Shown here piece by piece: positions 24,064 through 33,600 of a stretch of 64,000 bases of DNA (within the stretch, counting starts at the first letter, position 1; every line of letters begins with the position of its first letter). Location: contig JAHXIO010000003.1 of assembly GCA_025655595.1 (NCBI GenBank), positions 124,001-188,000 on the forward strand. Reading direction: 5' to 3'. The DNA comes from Candidatus Thiodiazotropha sp. (ex Monitilora ramsayi) (GTDB lineage: Bacteria > Pseudomonadota > Gammaproteobacteria > Chromatiales > Chromatiaceae). The position numbers were made by a program, and so were the translations under genes. The notes under the pieces were generated by a model, which was given only the letters and a program-made list of their open reading frames with translations, did not search any database and was not told the origin of the DNA.

Positions 24064-25553
24064 GCGTCGGCCTCGTCATGGTGTGAATGGTTATGGGTGC
24101 CGAGGACGCGGTACTCCGAACAGCGTCTCGGGGTGGGGACGCCCTTGCCCGGATTGAGCAGCTCGTCGGGATCGAAGGCCCGCTTCACGGCGCGGAACTG
24201 CTCCAGCTCGTCCGGCTCGAACTGCACGCACATCTGGTTGATCTTCTCGATGCCGACCCCGTGCTCGCCGGTGATGGTGCCGCCCACGGAGACGCAGAGC
24301 TCGAGGATCCTGCCACCCAGCTCCTCGGTGCGCTCCAGCTCGCCGGGATTGTTGGCGTTGTAGAGGATCAGCGGGTGCATGTTGCCGTCCCCCGCGTGGA
24401 AGACATTGGCTACCGGCAGGTCGTACTCCTGGGAGAGCTCCGTCGTCCGCTTCAGCACCTCGGGCAGACGGTGTCTCGGGATAGTCCCGTCCATACAGTA
24501 GTAGTCTGGGGAGATGCGGCCCACTGCCGGGAACGCGGACTTGCGACCCTGCCAGAAGCGCAGGCGCTCCGCCTCGTCGGAGGCGGTACGCACCTCGGTG
24601 GCGCCCGATTGCTGCAGCACCTCGCGCACCGCGAGGATATGTTCAGAGACCTCCTGGTTGCTGCCGTCCACCTCGCACAACAGCATCGCCGCCGCATCGG
24701 TGGGATAGCCCGCATGCACAAAGTCCTCGGCGGCCTGAATCGCCAGGCTGTCCATCATCTCGAGACCGGCGGGGATGATGCCCGCGGCGATGATATCGCC
24801 CACGGCGGTCCCGGCTTTCTCCACATCGTCAAAAGCGGCAAGCACCACCTGGGCCCGCTCCGGCATCGGCAACAGCTTGACCGTCACCTCCACCACCACA
24901 CCGAGCATCCCCTCGGAGCCGATCATCAACGCCAGCAGGTCGTAGCCGGGGCTGTCCAGGGCATCCGAGCCGATGGTGATCCGCTCGCCCTCCACGGTCA
25001 CCACCTCGAGCTTGAGGGTGTTGTGTACCGTCAGGCCGTACTTCAGGCAGTGCACACCGCCCGAGTTCTCGGCGATATTGCCGCCGATGGTACAGGCGAT
25101 CTGGGAGGAGGGGTCGGGGGCATAGTAGAGGCCGTAGGGCTTGACCGCATCCGAGATGGCCAGATTGCGCACCCCCGGCTGCACCCGCGCGGTGCGGTTG
25201 ACCGGATCGATCTCCAGGATCGACTTCAGACGCGCCAGACTGAGCACCACCCCCTCCGCCAGGGGCAGGGCGCCGCCGGAGAGTCCGGTACCGGTCCCAC
25301 GGGCCACCACCGGCACCCGCTGGGCATGGCAGATCCGCATCACCTGTTGCACCTCTTCCACCGTACGCGGGAGCACCACGATCAGCGGCAGTTGGCGATA
25401 GGCGGAGAGACCGTCGCACTCGTAGGGGCGCAGATCCTCGGTCTCATAGAGAATGGCGTCATCGGGAAGAATGTCGCGGAAGGCCGACAGGAGACCCTGC
25501 TTGTCTGCGATGGGGTGTGAGCTGTCTGTCTGCGATTGCGGTTGCAAACTCAT
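24060..25553 (-). CDS. glcD: Glycolate oxidase FAD-linked catalytic subunit
   Basis: 497 aa, full length. FAD-binding blocks are VVARGTGTGLSGGALPLAEGVVLS and IGGNIAENSGGVHCLKYGLT. The C-terminal FAD-oxidase domain has NVFHAGDGNMHPLILY, TGEHGVGIEK and the end RAVKRAFDPDELLNPGKG. It is the first gene of the operon glcD-glcE-glcF-NMT1-like-glcB. The C-terminus is His-rich (HNHSHHDEADA), which is unusual and may bind metal. No GlcC-type regulator is adjacent. Confidence 0.96.
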   Translation of the reverse strand: MSLQPQSQTDSSHPIADKQGLLSAFRDILPDDAILYETEDLRPYECDGLSAYRQLPLIVVLPRTVEEVQQVMRICHAQRVPVVARGTGTGLSGGALPLAEGVVLSLARLKSILEIDPVNRTARVQPGVRNLAISDAVKPYGLYYAPDPSSQIACTIGGNIAENSGGVHCLKYGLTVHNTLKLEVVTVEGERITIGSDALDSPGYDLLALMIGSEGMLGVVVEVTVKLLPMPERAQVVLAAFDDVEKAGTAVGDIIAAGIIPAGLEMMDSLAIQAAEDFVHAGYPTDAAAMLLCEVDGSNQEVSEHILAVREVLQQSGATEVRTASDEAERLRFWQGRKSAFPAVGRISPDYYCMDGTIPRHRLPEVLKRTTELSQEYDLPVANVFHAGDGNMHPLILYNANNPGELERTEELGGRILELCVSVGGTITGEHGVGIEKINQMCVQFEPDELEQFRAVKRAFDPDELLNPGKGVPTPRRCSEYRVLGTHNHSHHDEADA

Positions 25554-25649
25554 GCTTGAAAATGTCCTGGTCAGATGAATCCTATTATTGTTCAGTTCCC
25601 ACCGCCTGATCAGGTGGCGGGATCGCCTGTATCGCCAACGAAAAAAGTT

Positions 25650-25669
25650 GACGATAGATTGTTATCATC
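25650..25669. promoter_or_regulatory. Possible operator upstream of glcD
   Basis: GACGATA-GATTGT-TATCATC is an inverted repeat with 6 of 7 positions paired, about 100 bases before the glcD start, where a regulator site would be expected. The regulator is unknown. Confidence 0.3.
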
Positions 25670-25925
25670 TGCCCGGTCGCCTCAGCTATCAACATCCATT
25701 TGATAGTGGAAAACATTATCCACCGGCAATCGCCGGTCAGCGGATAACGGTGGGCCCTCTTTCAGCTACGCCAGGATCCGACAGCAGACGGTGCGCGACT
25801 GAGAAGAGCAACCCATATACGTTTCTCCCGATCACGGGGAGAACGCTTATTATTTATATATAGTCTAGCGAAGACTCCCTTAAAGGAATCTCACTAGGCA
25901 CCGGATCATAACTGCTCACTTTTGG

Positions 25926-25940
25926 TTGTGCAACGCACAA
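25926..25940. promoter_or_regulatory. Perfect 15-bp palindrome TTGTGCAACGCACAA
   Basis: Six paired bases around AAC, lying between the glc promoter region and the end of the GNAT gene. It could be an operator or part of the GNAT gene's 3' hairpin; no T-run follows. The remainder of 25554-25983 shows no gene. Confidence 0.3.
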
Positions 25941-25983
25941 TTTCCCCGTATTCATCAGGGCATTGAGCGAATACCGTCAGATT

Positions 25984-26463
25984 TCATAGGAGGGCTTTCA
26001 ACTTACGCCCCCCGGTAACGGCAAAGCCTTCCCGTTCATAAAAAGCCAGGGTTTTATCGAACTCGGGTAGCGGCGGCGTAGTGACCTCCAGCCGCTTCCA
26101 TCCCCGTGACACCCCGAAAGCCCTGACCTGAGAGAGGAGGGCGTGCCCTATCTTCCCGGAACGGAAAGCAGGGCGAACATAGAGCTCGGGTAGGGTGCCG
26201 AAAGCCCCTTCAGCGTAGAGCGCGTAACTCTCACACAACGTTACGAATCCCAGTGCCTGATCATCGTCGCCCCATGCGACAAAGACAAAATAGTTCTCGC
26301 TATCGATAAAGTCCTTCAGCCTCGCTGTTGTTTCACTCAGATCGAAGTTGAACGCCTGATCACCGATAGCGTTCATGATCTCCGTCAGCAGCTCGCCCAC
26401 CATGACGGCGATAACTTCCGCATGATCCGAAGTGGCTCTTTGTATTGAAAGGTTGGTTTTCAT
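25984..26463 (-). CDS. GNAT-family N-acetyltransferase
   Basis: A 159-aa cytoplasmic protein with the GNAT order: NLSIQRATSDHAEVIAVM at the N-terminus, FVAWGDDDQALGFVTLCESYA (beta4), PELYVRPAFRSGKIGHALLSQVRAFG, which is the acetyl-CoA pyrophosphate loop (R-x-x-x-G-x-G/A), and LAFYEREGFAVTGGRK at the C-terminus. The substrate cannot be deduced. It stands alone downstream of a cupin pseudogene on the same strand. Confidence 0.85.
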   Translation of the reverse strand: MKTNLSIQRATSDHAEVIAVMVGELLTEIMNAIGDQAFNFDLSETTARLKDFIDSENYFVFVAWGDDDQALGFVTLCESYALYAEGAFGTLPELYVRPAFRSGKIGHALLSQVRAFGVSRGWKRLEVTTPPLPEFDKTLAFYEREGFAVTGGRKLKALL

Positions 26464-26495
26464 AGTGCCATGTATATGATTGGAATCGGAAAATG

Positions 26496-26926
26496 CTACT
26501 GGGATAAAATACGAACCGTCTCCTTGTCGACCTTACCCAGCAAGTAGAACACCACAAACTTCACAGTCCCGTCACTCTCTTTGTCGAATCTGGACACCCG
26601 CATGTCCGATGATTCATAAAAGACATCATCCGCATTCAGATATTGAACTCACTGGCCTTCAACCAGATAAGCGATCGTTCCATAAATGATAACACCCATG
26701 GTAGGGCAGGGATGAAGATGCAGGGGCGCCTTAACACCAGGCCTCATGGTGACCTTCTGACTCACCAATTTTGAGACTGGTTTACCAGGATCGATGAAGG
26801 TAGCCAAAATCTGCTGTCGTGTGACGTGGAGTGTATGGGGCAGATCATCCGCGAAGGAGAGATCAGAAATGCAGGCAAGGATTACGACAGAAAGAGTGGA
26901 TGTCTCATGGTAATCCCTTTTTTCAT
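26496..26926 (-). pseudogene. Broken secreted cupin-domain protein
   Basis: The frame encodes DDLPHTLHVTRQQILATF, SKLVSQKVTMRPGVKAPLHLHPCPTMGVI and GTIAYLVEG, i.e. a cupin with its metal His pair (LHLH). It is stopped by a TGA at 26649-26651. Beyond that stop the same frame continues with sensible protein (QYLNADDVFYE, KFVVFYLLGK) to a TAG at 26496. At the 5' end a plausible start MKKGITMRHP is one base out of frame with the signal-peptide-like TLSVVILACISDLSFA. Two lesions, a nonsense codon and a frameshift, make a working product unlikely. Confidence 0.65.
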
Positions 26927-27403
26927 AATGGCATCCCGTCCAAGGGATTGATGATGTCAATATCGTTGCGTTCTTAATAACTTAATACAAGGAACCTACA
27001 CTTTATAGGCCCTAAATCAATTCATAGTTACTTTCCCAAGTCCGTTTGATGGGAGATGCGCCAAAATAAATAGACATTGCACGCTTGGATTGACCTGGAT
27101 TTCTGTAACTGATGCTTACATCACAAAAACAACATGACTTGTGATGCGATGCACAGCAAGTGAGCTGTGGCAATGTGAACAAGTTAACGCTATTTGTAAT
27201 GTTTGTGAGATTCAAAAATGTGACGTGCTTTGGAAAAAAGTGAATAGATATCGGATTTGTCTGACTCGACATTCTCTGGACGGACCGTACAATGCACACA
27301 TTATCAATCTGACATTTCGGCTCTACGGAGTTGGCCGCAATGATCTGGTAGTGATTACGACCAATTAACTTATTGGCCGCAATTTACAAGGAGCAGTAAC
27401 GAT
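26927..27403. other. Intergenic region containing the T6SS promoter area
   Basis: A 477-bp AT-rich gap between the minus-strand cupin remnant and the plus-strand T6SS operon. A 75-aa ORF (27141-27368) overlaps it but has no SD and no recognisable features. The T6SS promoter should lie here. I could not find a convincing sigma-54 (-24/-12) or sigma-70 pair by eye. Confidence 0.4.
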
Positions 27404-27952
27404 ATGGATGTCGATCCCTTCTATATCCACCATCAAAACAAACAGAAAAAACGCCAACAATTCAAGCCTGTGCTTCGCGTACTGGTTGAGGGTCTGGCCT
27501 CGCTTATTGAAGGACAACGCTGTTTTGCTGAAGAGTTCGGTCTTTCATACGGCCGCGTGTTTCATGATGACCTTGATTCCTTCAGAGGAAATGACACCTG
27601 TAAAGTGATATCCAGATGGATTCGTGATGGAGAGGCGGGGGCAACCAATCTAAAAAAGTTGTTTGATGACTTGGCACAACATCAGATGGCACTGCTTGAA
27701 GCAGCAAATGAGGTAGCAAGCGAATCAATTGCAAAATCTAAATCACGGAAAAATAAGTTCGCGAATTATTTAGGTATGGAGACTAAAGAGTATCTATCTA
27801 AATACATGACGGATCAGGAACTGCACAAAGCGCTCCATCAACATCTTTTCTTGACGGCATTTATCTCCGGATATGCGAAATCTCGAGAACAGATGAAATC
27901 TGGTCAGGGACCTGTCTACCCATTGTTCGAAAGTGATAAAGCAGTGTCCTAG
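27404..27952 (+). CDS. T6SS TagH C-terminal-domain-like protein without FHA domain
   Basis: A 182-aa protein with SD AAGGAG 11 bases before the ATG, first gene of the T6SS operon. The region FKPVLRVLVEGLASLIEGQRCFAEEFG ... LKKLFDDLAQHQMALLEAANEVASESI ... FLTAFISGYAKSREQ resembles the C-terminal helical domain of TagH/Fha proteins. No FHA (phosphothreonine-binding) domain precedes it and no room for one exists upstream. Inference: it scaffolds the membrane complex without the phosphorylation-dependent half. Assignment by remembered pattern only. Confidence 0.5.
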   Translation: MDVDPFYIHHQNKQKKRQQFKPVLRVLVEGLASLIEGQRCFAEEFGLSYGRVFHDDLDSFRGNDTCKVISRWIRDGEAGATNLKKLFDDLAQHQMALLEAANEVASESIAKSKSRKNKFANYLGMETKEYLSKYMTDQELHKALHQHLFLTAFISGYAKSREQMKSGQGPVYPLFESDKAVS

Positions 27953-27985
27953 ATACATAAGCTTAGACTAATAGGATATACCCCC

Positions 27986-28438
27986 ATGCGTGGCATTAAT
28001 GTTTTATTTCTGGTGATTCTTCTTGCAGGCTTAGCGGGATGTTCGTCTCCACCAATTAAAATGGGTATTGAGGTAGGCTCGAACTTGAATCCAAATGAAA
28101 ATAATGAGCCCCTACCAGTGGTTGCCAGAGTCTACCTGCTATCGGATGATCAAGTTTTTGAGTCTGCCGAATTTGAAATGCTATGGAAGGACGATTTGAC
28201 AGTGCTGGGTGATTCCATACTGGGTCGTCAGGAACTGGTGCTGACCCCTGCATCGGAGAAGCGGGTGGTTATGAAACGACGGGATGGTGCCAAATTCGCA
28301 GCGATCATGGCAATTTTCCGAGAGGCTCAAGGTGGCCAGTGGCGGGCCATCAAGCCATTACCGGACAACTATGTCAGTCGGCGATTCAGTAAATCGCTAC
28401 ACATCAGACTCAATGGAAACATTGTCGAGTTTGACTAG
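27986..28438 (+). CDS. tssJ: T6SS outer-membrane lipoprotein TssJ
   Basis: A 150-aa lipoprotein with signal ending LAGCSS. The body fits TssJ: VGSNLNPNENNEPLPVVARVYLL, FEMLWKDDLTVLGDSIL, ELVLTPASEKRVVM and AIFREAQGGQWRAI. TssJ is held in the outer membrane and binds the periplasmic end of TssM, starting assembly of the membrane complex. It is followed by tssK, tssL and tssM in the standard order. Confidence 0.92.
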   Translation: MRGINVLFLVILLAGLAGCSSPPIKMGIEVGSNLNPNENNEPLPVVARVYLLSDDQVFESAEFEMLWKDDLTVLGDSILGRQELVLTPASEKRVVMKRRDGAKFAAIMAIFREAQGGQWRAIKPLPDNYVSRRFSKSLHIRLNGNIVEFD

Positions 28439-28513
28439 GTTTTGTTAACACTAATTCCATTGCCACTGTTGCCTAAGGAAAGAGATTGAACGTCGCGGGA
28501 TGCGGAGAGTAAT

Positions 28514-29848
28514 ATGACATTGCAAAAAGTTATCTGGGCGGAAGGGATTGTGTTGGGACAGCAACATTTCCAAGCCTGGGATACTTATTTCGAACAGCGG
28601 CAGCAGCTGTTGAGCCGCGCCGCTGCGCCAATGGGTTGGGGCATAATACAGATCGATGTGGACGTGGAGTCACTCAAGGCAGGGGTGTTTCGTCTCAATC
28701 AATGCACTGCCGTCATGCCATGCGGCAACCTTATTCAATACGATGCAACGACCTCAGAGCCCCTCAGTTGCGATTTGACAGATGGCGATGGGGAGGATGT
28801 GGCAATCTACATCGGGCTGCCGGTCGGCTCGTCGGTGAACGGTATTAGTGGTTACAACGCCAACGGCCAGCTCTGTCGTTGGGAGGCTGATTATCAAAAA
28901 GTACCCGATCTCTACGACAGCAGTCGTCAACGTGAGATCCTGCTGGCCCGTCATAATCTGGTGCTGATCAAGGGGAGTAACACAAACGACCAGTTTTCGC
29001 TCCTGAAAATCGCTGATCTCGTCAATGACGGTACAGGAAGTTATAACCTCTCCTGCACGTTCATACCCGCCGTCTGCAGAATCGGTGCTTCCGATGTTCT
29101 GTGCGGTAACATACAACGGCTCTCGGAGCTGTTCTCCGTCAAGGCCAAGATGCTCAGAGAGCGGATTCGCCAGTATGGTGCGAGGATTTCCGATTACGGT
29201 CCGAATGAACTAAGCAGTTTCCTACTGCTACAGGTACTCAATCCTGCAGCAGCCCATTTGAGGCATTTTGTCGGTAATGCAGACGCCCATCCAGAGAATC
29301 TCTATCGCAGCCTGATCAACATCGTCTCTGTGTTGCAGTGCTACAAGGCCGACTCAGACCCGAACGAAATAACCGCTTACGAACATAACGATCTAAGCCA
29401 AGTCTTCATTGGCATTGACGGTTTGTTGCGTTCGCTGATCGATGCAGTCATGCCGTCGATGACGGCAGGCATGAAGCTGAACCGGGAGAGCGAACTGCTC
29501 TATTCGGTCGACTCGATTGACATTTTGATGCTAGAGAAGAGCTCCTTCTTCCTGGCTGTCAATATGGATAACGACAACATTTCCTGGTTTCAAGAGTTCC
29601 CACGCAAGGTTAAGTTAGGCGCACGTGCCGATATCGAAATGATCATCGCTTCCGCCATGCCGGGTGTAACGTTGATCCATACACAACGACCGCCCAATCG
29701 ACTACCCATCAAGAGCGGTTATGAATACTTCCGGCTAGAGCCCAAAGGGGAGTTCTGGGATCGGGTCGTCGAGAATCGATCCATGGCGCTGTTTCTGACT
29801 CATGAGTTTGCAAAGGCCAATGTCGAGTTGATTACCGTAGAAGAGTAA
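28514..29848 (+). CDS. tssK: T6SS baseplate protein TssK
   Basis: 444 aa, usual length. The opening is diagnostic: KVIWAEGIVLGQQHFQAWDTYFEQ. Later blocks SELFSVKAKMLRERIRQYG, SFLLLQVLNPAAAHLRHF and GYEYFRLEPKGEFWDRVVENRSMALFL are typical. TssK links the cytoplasmic baseplate (TssEFG-VgrG) to the membrane complex through TssL and TssM. Confidence 0.96.
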   Translation: MTLQKVIWAEGIVLGQQHFQAWDTYFEQRQQLLSRAAAPMGWGIIQIDVDVESLKAGVFRLNQCTAVMPCGNLIQYDATTSEPLSCDLTDGDGEDVAIYIGLPVGSSVNGISGYNANGQLCRWEADYQKVPDLYDSSRQREILLARHNLVLIKGSNTNDQFSLLKIADLVNDGTGSYNLSCTFIPAVCRIGASDVLCGNIQRLSELFSVKAKMLRERIRQYGARISDYGPNELSSFLLLQVLNPAAAHLRHFVGNADAHPENLYRSLINIVSVLQCYKADSDPNEITAYEHNDLSQVFIGIDGLLRSLIDAVMPSMTAGMKLNRESELLYSVDSIDILMLEKSSFFLAVNMDNDNISWFQEFPRKVKLGARADIEMIIASAMPGVTLIHTQRPPNRLPIKSGYEYFRLEPKGEFWDRVVENRSMALFLTHEFAKANVELITVEE

Positions 29849-29885
29849 CAAGTAGTTTCAGGACAATTGTATAGGGAGATTATTC

Positions 29886-30638
29886 GTGCCTGTCGGGCAA
29901 GAACAACTATCGTCATCCATTAATCGATTGCTGGAGTGCAGCGCCACGGTCTTTGCTTTAACCGCGAAGCTGAGGCGTGACGCTGCAACCGGATCACTGA
30001 GTGATTTCAGGAATCAGATCATAAAGTCATTCGATGTATTGGAGCGAATGGCTTTCGAGCGACAGATCGGCACCTCCACGGTGCAAGACGCAAAATACGC
30101 GTTGGCGGCCTATGTGGATGAAACGGTGCTGGCTTCTGAGAATCCGGAGAGGATGGAGTGGATGAGTCAACCCCTCCAGCTCAAGTTCTTCGGGGAGCAC
30201 CTGGCCGGTGAGGCCTTTTTCGAAAAGCTGAACAAGCTTCGTCAGGGCGGCGAAAAGAACCTCGACCTGCTTGAACTCTACTACACCTGTCTCCAGCTCG
30301 GCTTTGAAGGCATGTACAGGATGCGCGGCCTCGAGGCACTGATGGCGCTTCAGGTCGACCTGCGGAGTCAGATCGACGGCTACCGTGGCATTGTCGATCC
30401 CAAGCTGGCCCCGGACGGTGTTCCGAAGACAGGGATCATTGCCAGGGTCAGTCACAACATACCCTACTGGGTGATCGCCGTGCTGACTGTCGGTCTGCTC
30501 TTTTTCAGCTATGCGGGTTACTCGGTGATGCTCGCCGATCGTGTGGACAACACGCTCCAGAGTCTTGATCAGCAGCTCACCATGATCACGACCCACTCCC
30601 AATCGATGGCTGAAGACAATCGGAGCCGGAGCGAATAA
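29886..30638 (+). CDS. tssL: T6SS inner-membrane protein TssL (DotU/IcmH)
   Basis: 250 aa with a GTG start after SD AGGGAG. The cytoplasmic helical domain has KYALAAYVDETVLAS and LELYYTCLQLGFEGMYRM, hallmarks of DotU. A single C-terminal TM follows (YWVIAVLTVGLLFFSYAGYSVML), with ~30 residues beyond it. There is no OmpA-like peptidoglycan-binding extension, so wall anchoring must come from another protein. The stop overlaps the tssM start (TAATG). Confidence 0.95.
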   Translation: MPVGQEQLSSSINRLLECSATVFALTAKLRRDAATGSLSDFRNQIIKSFDVLERMAFERQIGTSTVQDAKYALAAYVDETVLASENPERMEWMSQPLQLKFFGEHLAGEAFFEKLNKLRQGGEKNLDLLELYYTCLQLGFEGMYRMRGLEALMALQVDLRSQIDGYRGIVDPKLAPDGVPKTGIIARVSHNIPYWVIAVLTVGLLFFSYAGYSVMLADRVDNTLQSLDQQLTMITTHSQSMAEDNRSRSE

Positions 30639-33600
30639 TGCACAGCATCCTAAGCCTAGTACAAAGATATCTTCTGTCCCGTGCCGGCAGCACGGTGATA
30701 GGACTCTTCGTCGTCATTTCGCTGATCTGGTTTGCCGGCCCTTCCCTCGGTTTGACAAGTGTCGTCTACCGCTTGGCCATTATTGGCGCCATCGCCATCA
30801 TTGCACTGGCAGTCTGGTTGGTTCGACGCATCATCGCTTCCCGTCGAGGCGCCCGCCTGCAGGATGAACTCAGTGCTCAGGGGGACTCGAAAGCGGCGTC
30901 GAAGAAACTTGAGATCCAACTGCTGAAGGAGAAGATGAATGAAGCGATCACATCGCTGAAATCATCCGAGCTGGGAGCGAGATATCGCGGAAACGCCGCG
31001 CTCTATGCGCTCCCCTGGTATATGATCATCGGTCCTTCCGCGGCCGGTAAGAGTACGCTCTTGCGACAGTCGGGGCTCGATTTTCCCTACGCCAGTGACG
31101 ACGATATCCACATACAGGGGTATGGCGGTACGCGCAATTGCGACTGGTGGTTTTCAGACCAAGCCGTCTTTCTCGATACGGCCGGTCGCTATACCACGGA
31201 GGATGACGACAGGGATGAGTGGCTGGCTTTTCTCGGGATGTTGCGTAAACACCGAAAAAAGATGCCGGTCAACGGGGTACTGGTGGCTGTCAGTCTGGCT
31301 GAACTTTTGACTACCGACAGAGAGGGACTTGACTGGCATGTGAAGGTCATCCGAAACCGTATCAGCGAGTTGATTCAGCAGCTAGGGATGGTGTTTCCCG
31401 TCTATCTCGTCTTCACCAAAAGCGATCTGCTACACGGTTTCGAAGCCTTTTTTGAAGATCTGAGTGAACAGGAGAGAAATCAGGTCTGGGGTGCCTATCT
31501 CTACGACAAGCAGGAGGAGGCCGACGAAGTCTCCGATGTCTTCGAGCATAACCTGAATAATCTCTACACCCGTCTCTGCGATATGCGTCTCAGAAAGGTG
31601 TCGATGCAGCGGAACCTCAAGCGCAAGTCGGATCTCTTCGATTTCCCCAGTCAGTTCGGCGCAGCAGCCGAGAAGCTGAACGAATTCATCAATCTGTTGT
31701 TCAAGGACAACCCTTATCAGGAGACACCGCAGTTCGCCGGCGTCTACTTCACTAGCGCAATCCAGGAAGGTACGCCGATCGAACGGGTGATCGGAAATCT
31801 GCGCCAGGCATTCGGTTTCGCCAAGGAGGGAGATATCTCCGGCAGCGGCAAGCAACGCCCCTTCTTTATTAAAAACCTCTTTACTGACGTTATTTTTCAA
31901 ATTCAGGGAGGCGCGAAAGCGAATCGCAAAAAGCTGTCCTGGGACAAGGGGCTGAGAACGGCTGCCGTACTGCTTTCCCTGCTTGTCGTTGGAGGCGCCT
32001 ATCTACTGTTTAGCGGTTCCTATGCAACCAACGTCTATCTGTTGAACCAAGGCGTGGCACTGGCGCAGCAGACATCGGCGGAAATTACCGGTCAAGCGTC
32101 GACTGTCAAGCAGCGCTATGCGGCAGTTGTGAATCTCTACCGTCACCTGGAGAAGATGGAGACAATCGATGAAGATCTCCCCTGGGTCAAGCAGGTGGCG
32201 CTCTACCAGGCCAATGAGCAGATGACCCAACTTCAACGCATCATCGACGAGTCCCTCTATCTGGCTTACTGGGTGCCGGCAACTCAGGCCGTTGAGCATC
32301 GTTTGAATGGTCTGAGTCAACGTTGGCAGGTTTCGACGGATGAGGTTCGGGAGCAACTGAGACCGACCTACTATGAAACGCTGATGCTCTACCTTCAGCT
32401 GACCCGTAACGAGCACTTCGATTATGACGTGGCGCTCAAGGCCACGACCGAGATTTGGCAACGCCTGGTCTTCGATGACAAGGCGCCGGGCGAGGAGGAT
32501 TTGAAGATTTTAAAACTGCTCTCTCGTCTCTATCTGGAACCGAGGAGAGAGAAGCACGAGATGCAGTTGCCGTCGGACGAGCGACTCATCGCTCAGGCGA
32601 GAGAGCAGCTCCATACCGTACCCGACCCGAACCGGCTCTATGCGCTGCTGCTCAGTAAGGGCGGGGCCGAATGGCTGGAACTATCGATAAAAAATTTCGT
32701 CACGGGTGAGGGAAAGGTCTACCTGACCTCGAACAAGACGATCCCCGGCATCTACTCATCAGAAGCCTGGTACCGTTTCGCCAAGTCGGAAATCGAATCC
32801 ATGTCAAACGCTTTTGCCCACGGTGATTGGGTAATGGAGGATACGGCTGCTGAAGGTGACCAGGCTGTTGACGGGCAGGCTTTGGAAGAAAACGCTCAAT
32901 TCGGTGCACTGGAGTCGGCAGGAGAATCCACGGGTAGTGATGTTAATGCGACTGACGACACGTCAATAGCGCAGGTTACTGAAATTGCCGGTGACGCGGT
33001 TAGGGAAGAGAAGCCGCTGAAGGGCGACGCACTGGCGGCCTATCTGGAGCGCGAGATCAGATCGCTCTACTTCAAGGACTATGGTGGTTACTGGATGGCG
33101 TTTCTCGCTTCATTCAAGTATCAGTTGCCCAAGGACTTGGCGGACAAGTCGATGGCACTGATGCACCTGTCGAGTGAGGATGGTCCCATTGCCCAAATCT
33201 CGACGGTCATCGCAGACAACACGCGGCTATATGAGACGCGTCCTGTGACCATAAAATCGGTTGAACAAGCTGACGGCGAGAACCTTTCGGTTGAGCATGC
33301 TGTAGCGAAACCAAAAGCGGTTGCTGAACTGGCTGATCTGTTTAGCGACTTGCAGCGCTTTTCAGTGCCTGAAGGTGACAGTCCGATCAGTCAGCCGGTG
33401 AGCGACTATCTGGAGGCACTGTCGCAGGTCTATGGTGAGGTGGATGGCTTGGCGGCATCGGTGGATGTAAAGCGGGATAGTGAACGCTTTGCCGCGGCAT
33501 TGCTCTCCGGCCGCAGCTCACGTCCCAGCATCTCTAAGGCATGGGTGGTGACGACCACCCTGGTCAATAGCGTAAAGAAGCCCGCCAGGCCGATCCTGAA

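Noticed and set aside
24087-25520. Long ORF (477 aa) on the plus strand
   Set aside because: It is the antisense frame of glcD, whose protein is unmistakable; the antisense product is His/Arg-rich shadow sequence typical of GC-rich genes.
26649-26651. TGA read as selenocysteine in the cupin
   Set aside because: Cupins of this type have no selenocysteine, no SECIS-like stem was evident after the codon, and a second lesion at the 5' end points to decay.
27141-27368. 75-aa ORF upstream of the T6SS operon
   Set aside because: No SD, no motif and unusual composition; it probably spans promoter DNA.
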